Assembly: GCA_017510445.1 (NCBI GenBank)
Contig: JAFWNF010000005.1
Span: 1 to 64,000, forward strand
Direction of reading: 5' to 3'
DNA length: 64,000 nucleotides
Source: Candidatus Saccharimonadota bacterium
GTDB taxonomy: Bacteria > Patescibacteriota > Saccharimonadia > Saccharimonadales > Saccharimonadaceae
Shown here: one piece after another, positions 44,257 through 52,813 of the stretch
Position numbering within the stretch: the stretch's first letter is position 1
Layout of the letters: each line of letters begins with the position of its first letter
Position numbers and translations under genes: made by a program
The notes under the pieces: model-generated
The model's input: the letters and a program-made list of their open reading frames with translations, nothing else
Database searches by the model: none
Told to the model about the DNA's origin: nothing

Positions 44257-45696
44257 ATGGAAAAACCAAATACCAATGTAAGTCAGGCATCAAGAATTAT
44301 CAGCGAAATCTCTCGCGACCCGATGGGAGGTTGGTTCGATTTGCCTCTCAAATTCAACGTCCAAGATATGGCACGTTTGAAAATTACAGCGCAAAAAATC
44401 CAAGCAAACTCGAAATATCTGGTTTGTATCGGAATTGGCGGTTCTTATCTCGGCCATAAAGCAATCACAGAGGCTCTAAAATTAAATAGCCCAACAAAAC
44501 TACTTTATGTCGGAAATTCTTTGAGTTCCAGAGAACTAAACAAAGTAATCGCTGAAATTGGCGACGATGATTTTTCCGTGCTCGTTATTTCGAAATCAGG
44601 CGGAACGCTTGAACCAGCCATCGCCTTCAGAATTTTCAAGAAAAAATTGCTCGAAAAATATGGCGTCGACGGTGCAAAACAGAGAATTTACGCCATCACA
44701 GACCAAGCCAAAGGCTCACTCCATAACGAAGCAGTCGCAAACGGCTATACCTACTTCGCTTTCCCAGAAAATATCGGCGGAAGATATTCCGTTCTTTCGA
44801 CCGTCGGGATGCTTCCAATGCTTGTCGCTGGTGTTGATACAGTGAAATTACTCCAAGGCGCAAGGGAATGCCGCGAAAAACAACTCGCACCAGAAAATCT
44901 CGAACGCTCGGCGCTCGTTAACTACGCCTTCACACGCCACAAACTCTACACTTCTGGCGCAAAAATTGAAGTGCTTGCTAGCTTCGAGCCAAGCATGATG
45001 TATTTCAACGAATGGTGGAAACAACTTTTCGGCGAAAGCGAAGGAAAAAACGAAGGCGGACTTTTCCCTGCCTCGGTAATTTACACAACTGACCTGCACT
45101 CGCTCGGCCAATATATGCAAGAAGGCCAAAGGGGAATGCTCGAAACCTTCATCAAATTCGTTGCGCCAGAAAACTATGTTGACCGCGTCGTAATTCCACA
45201 AATTGACGAAAGTTTAACGATTGATGCAAACGGCAAGAACAAATTCCTCACACTCGACGATCTTCAAATTGTCACTGGAAAGACCATGGATTATGCAAAC
45301 GACGTAGCGATGGAAGCGACCGTTTCCGCACACGACCGTGGCGGAATTACAACCGTAACAATCGAAATGCGCGACGACGAAAGTCAAGAACTCATCACTG
45401 AACGCTCGCTCGGCTTCCTCATTTACTTCTTCGAGGTCGCTTGTGCAATTTCCGCTAAACTCAACGGCGTAAATCCATTCGACCAACCAGGGGTTGAGGC
45501 TTATAAGAACGAAATGCAACGAATTTTCCGCGGTCTTCCAACCGAAGAAGAGATGGAAAAGGCAAAACAAGAAGCTCTGAAAAAGTCAAAAACTGCAGGT
45601 CCAAAAGCTAAGAAACCAGCCCAACCAAAAGAAGAACCGAAAAAACCGGCTACACCAGAGAAACCGAAAGATTCTGGCGTTAAAATTACCGCCTAA
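44257..45696 (+). CDS. pgi: Glucose-6-phosphate isomerase with Lys/Pro-rich tail
   Basis: 479 residues. Signature segments GIGGSYLGHKA, VISKSGGTLEPA, GGRYSVLSTVGMLP and the late GVEAYKNEM. Interconverts glucose- and fructose-6-phosphate. The final about 35 residues are a Lys/Pro/Glu tail (KAKKPAQPKEEPKKPATPE) not found in most homologues, similar in style to the bL19 tail. AAAGAGG lies before the ATG. Its promoter overlaps the divergent tRNA-Leu promoter. Confidence 0.96.
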   Translation: MEKPNTNVSQASRIISEISRDPMGGWFDLPLKFNVQDMARLKITAQKIQANSKYLVCIGIGGSYLGHKAITEALKLNSPTKLLYVGNSLSSRELNKVIAEIGDDDFSVLVISKSGGTLEPAIAFRIFKKKLLEKYGVDGAKQRIYAITDQAKGSLHNEAVANGYTYFAFPENIGGRYSVLSTVGMLPMLVAGVDTVKLLQGARECREKQLAPENLERSALVNYAFTRHKLYTSGAKIEVLASFEPSMMYFNEWWKQLFGESEGKNEGGLFPASVIYTTDLHSLGQYMQEGQRGMLETFIKFVAPENYVDRVVIPQIDESLTIDANGKNKFLTLDDLQIVTGKTMDYANDVAMEATVSAHDRGGITTVTIEMRDDESQELITERSLGFLIYFFEVACAISAKLNGVNPFDQPGVEAYKNEMQRIFRGLPTEEEMEKAKQEALKKSKTAGPKAKKPAQPKEEPKKPATPEKPKDSGVKITA

Positions 45697-45719
45697 TTCC
45701 CTTGTAATTTAGAAAATAC

Positions 45720-45836
45720 TTGACAAAATGGTTATGGTATGATATAATGGAAGGGTAAGGCCTTGAGATATAGACCTTAGGATTCTAATGTTTTAAATTT
45801 TTATCAAAAAACCGCCTCTAGGGGTGGTTTTTTGAT
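45720..45836 (+). ncRNA. Putative hairpin RNA, family B copy 1
   Basis: TTGACA (45720-45725), 17-base spacer with GGTTATGGTATGA, TATAAT (45743-45748), start near 45755. The RNA begins GGGTAAGGCCT and pairs AAGGCCT with AGACCTT, then ends in a strong terminator, AAAAAACCGCC-TCTA-GGGGTGGTTTTTT (45803-45836). Located 24 bases after pgi, same strand. Confidence 0.6.
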
Positions 45837-45884
45837 TCTCTGTTTAGTATTTCCCTTTCCAACCAGTTTTTCTTCACTAGTCCT

Positions 45885-46012
45885 CGTCTCGCGAAGTAAA
45901 AAACACAACATATCCGCCTAGACTACGCCTCGATCATCTGACGCTTTGCGTCATGATTACTCGGCTCCGTCGGGGAATGTTGTGTTTTTCACTGTCGGTT
46001 CCTGCGGAGACG
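45885..46012. repeat. Long palindromic element between convergent genes
   Basis: Perfect 13-base arms AAAAACACAACAT (45899-45911) and complement (45977-45989) enclose 65 bases with an inner hairpin TGACGC-TTT-GCGTCA (45939-45953); outer CGTCTC/GAGACG (45885-45890, 46007-46012) extend the symmetry to 128 bases. No open reading frame. Apart from this and family B copy 1, the 380 bases between pgi and the RNase J gene hold nothing recognisable. Confidence 0.7.
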
Positions 46013-46077
46013 TTCAGAAAAAGGTTGGGAAGGGATAAAATAATGAATTGAAAAAGTGGGTATGGGAACCTAGAGAC

Positions 46078-48189
46078 CTAGACTTTATTGATCACTGGGA
46101 TGACGATTGGGGTGTGTCCCGTAGCGTCGAAGAGAATGTGAGTAATATCTTCTTTGATTTCCTCTTTGAGAACTTTTAGTTCTGGGTCGGTAGAAATTGA
46201 TTTGTCAGTTTTCTGGCGAAGATAGTGGCGAATCTTCCCTATCAACTCCTCGGAATTGTCGAGATAGATGAAAGCGCGAGAAACGATGTCTGGAGTCTTA
46301 ACGAGATGGCCAGTTTTCTTGGAAAGAGTAAGAACAATGATAAAAATGCCTTCACGAGAAATGTGGATGCGGTCTTTAACGACGGCTTCGTGAACTGGTT
46401 GGTCGGCGTCGTCGTAGAGTTTGTTGCCGACAGAAATGCGACCGTGTTTTCGGATGGTTTTGTCTTTGCGAAGCTCGATAATGTCGCCATCATCGCTGAT
46501 GATAATGTTTTCGCGAGGAATACCAATCACGTTTTCTGCCATTTCGGCGTTGTGTTGGAGCATGTAAAATTCACCGTGATAAGGGAGATAGTTTTTCGGA
46601 TGAATACGAGTGACAAAATCGACATGGTCTTCAAAATAGGCATGGCCGGAAAGGTGGAGTGGGCCGAGATTGGTGATGTGAGACTTGCCGTTTTGAATCA
46701 CACTCGCGCCTTCGCGAAGAAGACCGTCAACAGTCGAGACAACATGAGGCTCGTTCCCTGGGATTGGGTTTGAGCTGAAAACAATCGTATCGGTTGATTT
46801 GATTTTGATATATTTGTGGGCGCCGGTGACCATACGGTTCAAAACAGCGTTCATTTCGCCTTGAGAACCAGTACAAATAATACAGACTTTTTCATCTGGA
46901 AGTTTGATGATGTCTTCCATCTTCATAATTGTGTCTTTTGGTACTTTGACGGATTTGGTGCGAAGCGCAACTTCGATGTTGTTAATCATCGAGAAACCAG
47001 AGAAAGCGACTTTGCGACCGCGTGCGGCGGCTTCTTTTAAGATGAGTTCGATACGGCCGATTTGAGACGAGAAACAAGAAACGATAATGCGACCGCCAGC
47101 GTAGTTATCCATAACTTTACCGAGGTTTTCGCCAACGTCATATTCGGAATGTGGGTGATGACCTGGGGAATCGATGTTGGTCGATTCGTTGAGCATGAGG
47201 TCAATTCCCTCGGTTTTGACGATTTCGTCGATGCGTTCGTAGTCGGTTTGGACGCCCATTGGGTTTTCTTCGTGGCGCCAGTCGCCAGAGAAGTAAATTG
47301 TGCCGTTTGGAGTGCGGACGACGATGGCGGTGGATCCTGGAATAGAGTGGAGAACGTGGATAAATTCAACAGAAAAATGTTCAGAAACTTGGAATTTTTC
47401 GTGTTTTAACGGATCAACGACTTGATAATTTAGCTCAGGAACGTCCTCGAGTTCAGACATTTGTTTTTTGATCATGCCGATAGTGAAATCAGTGCCATAA
47501 ATCGGGGTCAAGAGATTAAATTTCGGGAGAAGATGACGGCAAGCGCCGATATGGTCGAGGTGGGCGTGAGTGAAGAGAATTGCTTTGACATTGTCGCGGT
47601 TATCCTCGAGATATTTAATATCTGGAACCATATAGTTTACGCCTGGATAATCTTCAGATGCGAAAAGCGAGCCCATGTCGATAACGATCATCTCGCCTTT
47701 ATACTCGACGACGGTCATATTTTTACCGATGCCGAACTCGCCGACACCGCCGATTGGGATGATGCGAACTGCTTCGGGATCAGGGCGCGCGGATTTAATC
47801 TGGGCGTTTGTGACTTGGACGCCTTTAAAACCGTTATAGCGCGATTTGTTGACTGGAAGGCCGATGATGTGCTGGGTCGCTTGGGCGTTGACGTCTTGGG
47901 AAAGCATTTTTTGGTGATGGACCATCTCGCCTTTTTTCGTGCTAACAGAAAGATTAACCTTTCTCAAATCTTTTTCCTCATTTTTCTTCGGTGCTTCTTT
48001 GACGGCTTTTTTGGTCGTCTTTTTAACAGCTTTTGATTTTTTCAAAAGCTTTTCGTCTTTGCCACCTGGAGCAAAATTAGAGTTAAAATTTCTGTTTTGG
48101 GCTTCTTCAAATTGTTTTTTGATATCTGGGAGACGCTCGGCTCGCATCTTGAGGAGACGTGAACGGCGCTCTTCTTCTTGTTTATTCAT
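46078..48189 (-). CDS. rnj: Ribonuclease J
   Basis: 703 residues from the ATG at 48189, chosen for AAAGGAT 6 bases upstream. N-terminal about 120 residues are a basic/charged extension, then the metallo-beta-lactamase core with HAHLDHIGA, followed by the beta-CASP part and SGHAYFEDH, and the RNase J C-terminal domain. Performs 5'-end-directed mRNA decay and rRNA maturation. Its own promoter lies between it and nusA. The N-terminal extension is longer than in Bacillus RNase J1. Confidence 0.95.
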   Translation of the reverse strand: MNKQEEERRSRLLKMRAERLPDIKKQFEEAQNRNFNSNFAPGGKDEKLLKKSKAVKKTTKKAVKEAPKKNEEKDLRKVNLSVSTKKGEMVHHQKMLSQDVNAQATQHIIGLPVNKSRYNGFKGVQVTNAQIKSARPDPEAVRIIPIGGVGEFGIGKNMTVVEYKGEMIVIDMGSLFASEDYPGVNYMVPDIKYLEDNRDNVKAILFTHAHLDHIGACRHLLPKFNLLTPIYGTDFTIGMIKKQMSELEDVPELNYQVVDPLKHEKFQVSEHFSVEFIHVLHSIPGSTAIVVRTPNGTIYFSGDWRHEENPMGVQTDYERIDEIVKTEGIDLMLNESTNIDSPGHHPHSEYDVGENLGKVMDNYAGGRIIVSCFSSQIGRIELILKEAAARGRKVAFSGFSMINNIEVALRTKSVKVPKDTIMKMEDIIKLPDEKVCIICTGSQGEMNAVLNRMVTGAHKYIKIKSTDTIVFSSNPIPGNEPHVVSTVDGLLREGASVIQNGKSHITNLGPLHLSGHAYFEDHVDFVTRIHPKNYLPYHGEFYMLQHNAEMAENVIGIPRENIIISDDGDIIELRKDKTIRKHGRISVGNKLYDDADQPVHEAVVKDRIHISREGIFIIVLTLSKKTGHLVKTPDIVSRAFIYLDNSEELIGKIRHYLRQKTDKSISTDPELKVLKEEIKEDITHILFDATGHTPIVIPVINKV

Positions 48190-48238
48190 TAAAAAATCCT
48201 TTGTTTTGGTTATTAATACAAGAAAAAATAGTGAATCT

Positions 48239-48267
48239 ATTATAACAAAGGTTCTGGTTTTTTGCAA
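48239..48267 (-). promoter_or_regulatory. Promoter of the RNase J gene
   Basis: TTGCAA (48262-48267), 17-base spacer, TATAAT (48239-48244), directly after the nusA terminator. Confidence 0.8.
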
Positions 48268-48268
48268 C

Positions 48269-48295
48269 AAAAAACTCCCCGAAGGGAGCTTTTTG
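48269..48295 (-). terminator. Terminator after nusA
   Basis: Minus strand AAAAAGCTCCC-TTCG-GGGAGTTTTTT, immediately beyond the nusA stop. Confidence 0.85.
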
Positions 48296-48296
48296 T

Positions 48297-49406
48297 TTAT
48301 TCTTCGTCTTCTTGTTCTTCGATTGCAGAGAGAAGTGCGTCTTCGACGTTCTTCTTTTTCTTCTTCTCTGGAACTTTGGCGACTTCGATGTCGATGTCGT
48401 AGCCAGTAAGTTTGCTGGCGAGACGGACGTTTTGACCTTGACGGCCGATGGCGATGGATTGTTGGTCTTCAGTGACAAAAACTTTGGCATTTTTGTCTTT
48501 GATTTCGACTTTGACGACCTCGGCTGGAGAAAGAGCCTCGCGGATATATTCGGAAGCGTTGTCGCTCCAGTTGATGATGTCGATTTTTTCGCGATCACCG
48601 ATTTCGTTCATGACAGCTTGGACACGAACGCCACGGCCACCGACGAAAGTACCAACTGGATCAACGCCTGGAACAGTGGAAAGAACGGCGATTTTGGTGC
48701 GTTTGCCAGCTTCACGAGCGATGCCTTTGATTTCGACCATGCCGTTGTCAATTTCTGGAACTTCTTGGCGGAAGAGATATTCAACAAATTCGCCACAAGC
48801 ACGAGAAAGAATAAGTTGGGCGCGAGCGTCATCGCGTTCAACATTTTTCACATAAACTTTGATGCGGGAGCCAACGGTGTAATATTCGCCGTCGATTTGT
48901 TCGGAGCGAGGCATAATTCCGCTAGCTTTGCCGAGATCAACGCGAACGAGTTTTGGCTCGATGCGAGAAACGACGCCAGTCATGACAGTACCGAGTTTGT
49001 CTTCAAACTCAGCAAGCACAGCTTCGCGTTCAGCTTCGCGGAGACGAGCAATGACGACCTGTTTAGCAGTCATTGAGGCAACACGGCCAAAGCCAGTGAC
49101 TTTGTGTTCTTCTTCGACGATATCGCCAATTTTCTTGCCTTTGCCAGCTTCCTTCAAAGGAATTTCGGTTGAAGGATTATAGGCAACGTCGTCTTCAATA
49201 ACTTCGCGAATAACATAAACTTTTGCGTCGCCAGTGTTGACATTTAAGGTTGCGCGAACATTCATTTCTTTGTCGCCGTTATCTTTGCGCCATGCGGCAG
49301 CGATGGCAGCTTCAATCACACCAAGAACGACATCTTCAGGAAGATTTTTTTCTTCGGCGATGATTTTGACCATTGAGGTCATTTGTTTGAGGTCGAGACC
49401 TTCCAT
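48297..49406 (-). CDS. nusA: Transcription termination/antitermination protein NusA
   Basis: 369 residues. N-terminal NusA domain with VVLGVIEAAIAAAWRK, S1 domain (MTGVVSRIEPKLVRVDLGKASGIMP is trimmed here to VVSRIEPKLVRVDLG), then two KH domains with GGRGVRVQAVMNEIG and IGRQGQNVRLASKLTGYDI. Binds RNA polymerase and modulates pausing. Lacks the acidic repeats of the E. coli protein. Strong SD AAAGGAG. Leader carries an attenuator-like hairpin. Confidence 0.96.
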   Translation of the reverse strand: MEGLDLKQMTSMVKIIAEEKNLPEDVVLGVIEAAIAAAWRKDNGDKEMNVRATLNVNTGDAKVYVIREVIEDDVAYNPSTEIPLKEAGKGKKIGDIVEEEHKVTGFGRVASMTAKQVVIARLREAEREAVLAEFEDKLGTVMTGVVSRIEPKLVRVDLGKASGIMPRSEQIDGEYYTVGSRIKVYVKNVERDDARAQLILSRACGEFVEYLFRQEVPEIDNGMVEIKGIAREAGKRTKIAVLSTVPGVDPVGTFVGGRGVRVQAVMNEIGDREKIDIINWSDNASEYIREALSPAEVVKVEIKDKNAKVFVTEDQQSIAIGRQGQNVRLASKLTGYDIDIEVAKVPEKKKKKNVEDALLSAIEEQEDEE

Positions 49407-49495
49407 ATTTTCTCCTTTATAATAAAAACGCCGTCCCTTAGGGCCGGTCGAAATCTGTATAGTTTTATTTTAGCGCGCGAATTCTGGCTTGTCAA
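49407..49495 (-). promoter_or_regulatory. nusA promoter and attenuator-like leader
   Basis: TTGACA (49490-49495), 17-base spacer, TAAAAT (49467-49472); start near 49460. Ten bases later the hairpin CGACCGGCCCT-A-AGGGACGGCG (49429-49450) is followed by U5 (49424-49428), a terminator layout, and then the SD and ATG at 49406. Readthrough is needed for nusA expression, so NusA could regulate itself here. Confidence 0.65.
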
Positions 49496-49540
49496 GTTTC
49501 TCTTGAAAAGAAAGCTAGAAAAAGTTATAATTAATCCCGC

Positions 49541-49615
49541 GGGGCAGTCGTTCAACGGATAGGACATATCCCCTCTAAGGATACAATGCTGGTTCGATTC
49601 CAACCTGCCCTACCA
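49541..49615 (+). tRNA. tRNA-Arg (TCT)
   Basis: 75 bases with encoded CCA. Anticodon stem TATCC/GGATA encloses CCTCTAA, anticodon TCT. Acceptor GGGGCAG pairs with CTGCCCT with a G-U end pair. A terminator AAATGCC-GTATTTT-GGCATTTTTT follows at 49626-49650. Confidence 0.94.
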
Positions 49616-49625
49616 TTCGAATTAG

Positions 49626-49650
49626 AAATGCCGTATTTTGGCATTTTTTC
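49626..49650 (+). terminator. Terminator after tRNA-Arg
   Basis: AAATGCC stem with T6 tail. The stretch 49648-49690 beyond it contains a further inverted repeat TTCTTGCC/GGCAAGAA of unknown role; the rest up to 49838 holds only the next promoter (TGCTATAAT). Confidence 0.75.
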
Positions 49651-49838
49651 TTGCCGTTGCTCTATCAATAATAGCACAAGGCAAGAAGAAAATACCAAAC
49701 TCCAGCATTCTATCTTCGAATGTTCATGAAAACACCAATCTGACGGATTTTTCCGAAAAATTCGAAGATGGAATCGAATGTGGTTTTGGCCTGCTCTTTC
49801 CTACTGTGCTATAATTTAATCTATAAATAGGAGAAAAA

Positions 49839-50537
49839 ATGAAGAAAAAAGTTCGTGCAATTGTTTGGGGTCTAGCAATAATCGCGCTAGGTGTGATTTT
49901 TGGCGGAAACGCGCTAAGTCTCTTTAGTTTTAATATATTCTTTGATGGGTGGTGGACACTGTTTATTATCGTCCCAAGTTTAGTGAGCTTCTTCACAGAA
50001 AAAGAAAACCTTTCGAGCCTTGGGTTTTTGGGCGCAGGGATAATTTTGCTTCTTGCTTCCCAAAACGTCTTTTCTTTTGACGTGGCTTGGAAAGTGATTT
50101 TGGCTTTGTTCCTCGTTATGGCAGGGCTGAAGTTGGTGTTCAAGGGAATTTTCCGCAGTAAAAACGACAAGGAAGTCGAAGCAAAAGTTGAAAACCTAAA
50201 AACCGACAAAACTGATGCCCAGACAGCAGTTTTCTCGGGTTCGGATCGAGTTTATAAAGACGAGGTTTTCTCGGGTGCAAATCTTGTTGCGGTTTTTGGC
50301 GGGGTTGATCTTGATCTTCGAAACGCAAAGTTCGAAAAAGACACCGCGATTAAGGCGTTTTGTCTGTTCGGGGGGATTGATATCAAAGTTCCTGATGATG
50401 TGAAAATTAAAATCAAATCTGGATTTGTTTTTGGTGGCGCTTCAGATGACAGAAAAAGCGCTTCAGAAAAAGGCAAACATACGATTTTCATCGACGCGAC
50501 GGGCGGATTTGGTGGCGTCAGTGTTACTGATAAATAA
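49839..50537 (+). CDS. LiaF-like membrane protein
   Basis: 232 residues. Three to four membrane helices in residues 8-108, with FDGWWTLFIIVPS typical of the DUF5668 membrane part, then a soluble beta-rich C-terminal domain (VAVFGGVDLDLRNA, CLFGGIDIKVPDDV, FVFGGASDDR) matching the LiaF C-terminal fold. In Firmicutes LiaF restrains an envelope-stress two-component system; no such partner is in the window. AGGAG precedes the ATG. Confidence 0.85.
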   Translation: MKKKVRAIVWGLAIIALGVIFGGNALSLFSFNIFFDGWWTLFIIVPSLVSFFTEKENLSSLGFLGAGIILLLASQNVFSFDVAWKVILALFLVMAGLKLVFKGIFRSKNDKEVEAKVENLKTDKTDAQTAVFSGSDRVYKDEVFSGANLVAVFGGVDLDLRNAKFEKDTAIKAFCLFGGIDIKVPDDVKIKIKSGFVFGGASDDRKSASEKGKHTIFIDATGGFGGVSVTDK

Positions 50538-50544
50538 AAGTTTT

Positions 50545-50621
50545 TGATATTCGAAAAGAATGGTCTCGGTCGGTTCGAGACCTTATCTTTTCATTACAGC
50601 ATACCATAAGCGATTTGTCAA
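50545..50621 (-). ncRNA. Putative hairpin RNA, family B copy 2
   Basis: TTGACA (50616-50621), 17-base spacer with GCTTATGGTATGC, TGTAAT (50593-50598), start near 50586. RNA: AAAAGATAAGGTCTCG paired with CGAGACCATTCTTTT (50553-50592), a long hairpin. The TGA stop of the hypothetical gene at 50618-51397 lies inside the -35 box. Confidence 0.6.
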
Positions 50622-51397
50622 GAATTGGGTTGTTTTTCTAATCTTATCCTCATTTCTTTTTCCATTTTTTGGAATAGTTTATTTTTATCTATTGTCTTAC
50701 AGTTCGCTGATAGTTCTTTTGACAGTTTTGTAAGCAATTCGCGTTTCCCATACCATTCAAGTTCTTTTCTTCTGTTTTTTCTCGAATAATCCTTTACCTC
50801 ACTTAGTCCATAACTATATAGAGAAACAATAAGATCTCTATAATTAGTTAGAAATACAGAGAACATAGTGCCGACTTCTTTAGAGAACAGTAGTGGTATC
50901 TCGGAAACCGTATATTGGATCTTTTGAACCGATTCCTTCACATAATCAGAAAAATCACGTTTAAGCATTACCGACGAATCTACTAGTCTTTCTTCGTCAA
51001 ACTCTCGCCCTATAAGAACCAGTAATATGGGTAAAACAGATGATTCCGATGGGTCGCTTAAACCTTCAGCAAATAATTGGTTTTCGTCGTCAAATTTTAT
51101 CCTGTTTTCTATTCTTTTGAAATTATTCTTACATTGAAATAAGTAGCTGTAGTTTTTAGTTCTTAGTTCAAAAAGACCTTGTTGGTTTTGGGTAATAATT
51201 TGTTCTTTTTGTAGGTCTACAGATTTTTCTGAAATATCTGCAGCCTTTCTTGATAGTCTCGCACTCTTAGCAGCAACGACCGCAGTCGCGACGGTTGCTA
51301 TAGAGGCAAGAATACTAACTATACTTTTAACTATCTCTAGGCAGCTGCTAGAAGATAATGCCTTGGCTATTTCTTGGATACTTTCTTCAATAGACAT
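50618..51397 (-). CDS. Membrane-associated helical protein of unknown function in the R-M island
   Basis: 259 residues. N-terminal membrane helix (about 24-48), then helical, Lys/Glu-rich with a coiled coil; no known motif. AAGGAA precedes the ATG. It lies downstream of the restriction-modification genes and ends exactly in the family B repeat, so it belongs to the island. Could be a defence accessory protein (inference). Confidence 0.65.
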   Translation of the reverse strand: MSIEESIQEIAKALSSSSCLEIVKSIVSILASIATVATAVVAAKSARLSRKAADISEKSVDLQKEQIITQNQQGLFELRTKNYSYLFQCKNNFKRIENRIKFDDENQLFAEGLSDPSESSVLPILLVLIGREFDEERLVDSSVMLKRDFSDYVKESVQKIQYTVSEIPLLFSKEVGTMFSVFLTNYRDLIVSLYSYGLSEVKDYSRKNRRKELEWYGKRELLTKLSKELSANCKTIDKNKLFQKMEKEMRIRLEKQPNS

Positions 51398-51503
51398 TGC
51401 TATGTTCCTTCGTTATTTTTAGTTGTTATTCTTAAAAAAAGATTTGCTTTAAGTCATATAGAACCTAACGCATCGCCTCTATAATTATATCACGTTTTTA
51501 GTG

Positions 51504-52253
51504 TTATTTCTCAAAAATAAACAGATATTCGTGAGCTAAAAGTAAGAAATTGTATTTGATACTGTTTGTTTTCCAATAACCTGTTGCGCGACAGTTGTGC
51601 TGTTCTTTCATTATAATTTCTTTCAACTTAAAACCAGCTTCTTCAAAAACTTGCATAGTTTTAAAACTTAATGGAATTACGTGTCCTTTTTGACGCGTGT
51701 CGCCCATTAGAATTGCGCAGAACTTTCCTTTTTTGAGAACGCGATAACTCTCGTTCGCGACAGCTTTCATTTGGTTTAAAAACTCGTCAACTTTATAATT
51801 CGACAAATCAGACGGAATATCTTTCCCCTCGCTATAATGAATAATATTCGCGTATGGTGGGTGAGTGCAAATTAAATCAATGCTCTCGTCAGAGATCTCT
51901 TTCAGATTTCGTGCGTCGCCTTTTTTGATATGGACTTTTCCATTTGCACCCTTATGCTCGAATTTTATTTTTTCTCGGCACCTTTTCAAAGCATCGTCAT
52001 TAACATCAATGCCGATTATATTTCGATTTAAAAGTTTTGCTTCGACTAAAGTAGTTCCGCCACCCGCGAATTGGTCGAGAACCATATCGCCTTCTTTTGA
52101 ATAACGCAACAAAACATTTCTTGGAATATATGGTGACCAATTCCCGCGCCATTTTGCATCGTGAGTAGCCCAGTTGCCACGATTAGGAAAACTCCAAACG
52201 CTTGTCATTTCGAGTTCGAAATTTTCTGGCTCCCATTTTGTTATCGTTTTCAT
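51504..52253 (-). CDS. DNA methyltransferase (second MTase of the R-M system)
   Basis: 249 residues from the ATG at 52253. SAM-binding motif I in VLDQFAGGGTTLVEAKLL and catalytic motif IV THPPYANII, the order IV after I with a TSPPY-like motif suggesting an N4-cytosine or N6-adenine amino-methyltransferase. Start lies 7 bases after the endonuclease gene stop, so all three genes form one operon. Confidence 0.85.
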   Translation of the reverse strand: MKTITKWEPENFELEMTSVWSFPNRGNWATHDAKWRGNWSPYIPRNVLLRYSKEGDMVLDQFAGGGTTLVEAKLLNRNIIGIDVNDDALKRCREKIKFEHKGANGKVHIKKGDARNLKEISDESIDLICTHPPYANIIHYSEGKDIPSDLSNYKVDEFLNQMKAVANESYRVLKKGKFCAILMGDTRQKGHVIPLSFKTMQVFEEAGFKLKEIIMKEQHNCRATGYWKTNSIKYNFLLLAHEYLFIFEK

Positions 52254-52260
52254 AGGTGAT

Positions 52261-52800
52261 TTATTCCTCGTCATTTTCTGGAACTGGCAAACCAAGTCTT
52301 GTCAGTGGAATGTATTCGAAATAATAATCACAACCTACGCTATGTATATAATCAAGAACATCTTTATATTTTGGATCTCTAAACCAATTATCAAGTAAGT
52401 AAATATATTCAACATCTATGTTGGCTTTGGACATAAGCTTTTGATATTGTTTTTTCTTAAAGTCACAAGTTTGGAGTTTTTCATCAACAGAACCAGCAAC
52501 TTCTTGGTGTTTGCACTCGATAATAAATAGAACGTTGTTTAAAATTACATAAATACTGTCATCAGGAAGGAGTCGTTTTGAAATGTATTGTGTCCAGTCT
52601 ATACCAAGCTCTTCAAGAAATACGCTATAAAACTTGAATTTTTTGAATACTCTTGCCACCAGTTCGCCATTATAAAAAACTTTTTCATCATTTTCGACAC
52701 TATATCCTTTTTGTTTAGATAAAAATGTTGCTAAATCAGTTTTACCTTCAAAGATTAAACCTGTTTTTGTATTTCCACCATATATACCACCTTTTTTCAT
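52261..52800 (-). CDS. Putative type II restriction endonuclease (PD-(D/E)xK fold)
   Basis: 179 residues. The core PDDSIYVI, then 12 residues, then IIECKHQE gives a PD-x-ECK nuclease motif in residues 75-100. Sits between two methyltransferase genes, as in M-R-M systems. AAGGAAG precedes the ATG. Target sequence not known; sequence is shorter than the MboI/DpnII enzymes. Confidence 0.75.
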   Translation of the reverse strand: MKKGGIYGGNTKTGLIFEGKTDLATFLSKQKGYSVENDEKVFYNGELVARVFKKFKFYSVFLEELGIDWTQYISKRLLPDDSIYVILNNVLFIIECKHQEVAGSVDEKLQTCDFKKKQYQKLMSKANIDVEYIYLLDNWFRDPKYKDVLDYIHSVGCDYYFEYIPLTRLGLPVPENDEE

Positions 52801-52813
52801 TTTCTTCCTTTCT

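Noticed and set aside
45885..46012. Palindromic element considered as SRP or other known structural RNA
   Set aside because: No SRP Alu/GNAR-type loop, tmRNA or RNase P core motifs can be found.
46225..49076. Long plus-strand frames opposite RNase J and nusA (for example 47461-48036 and 48312-49076)
   Set aside because: Antisense of clearly conserved genes; translations are Phe/Val/Asp-rich mirror images without motifs.
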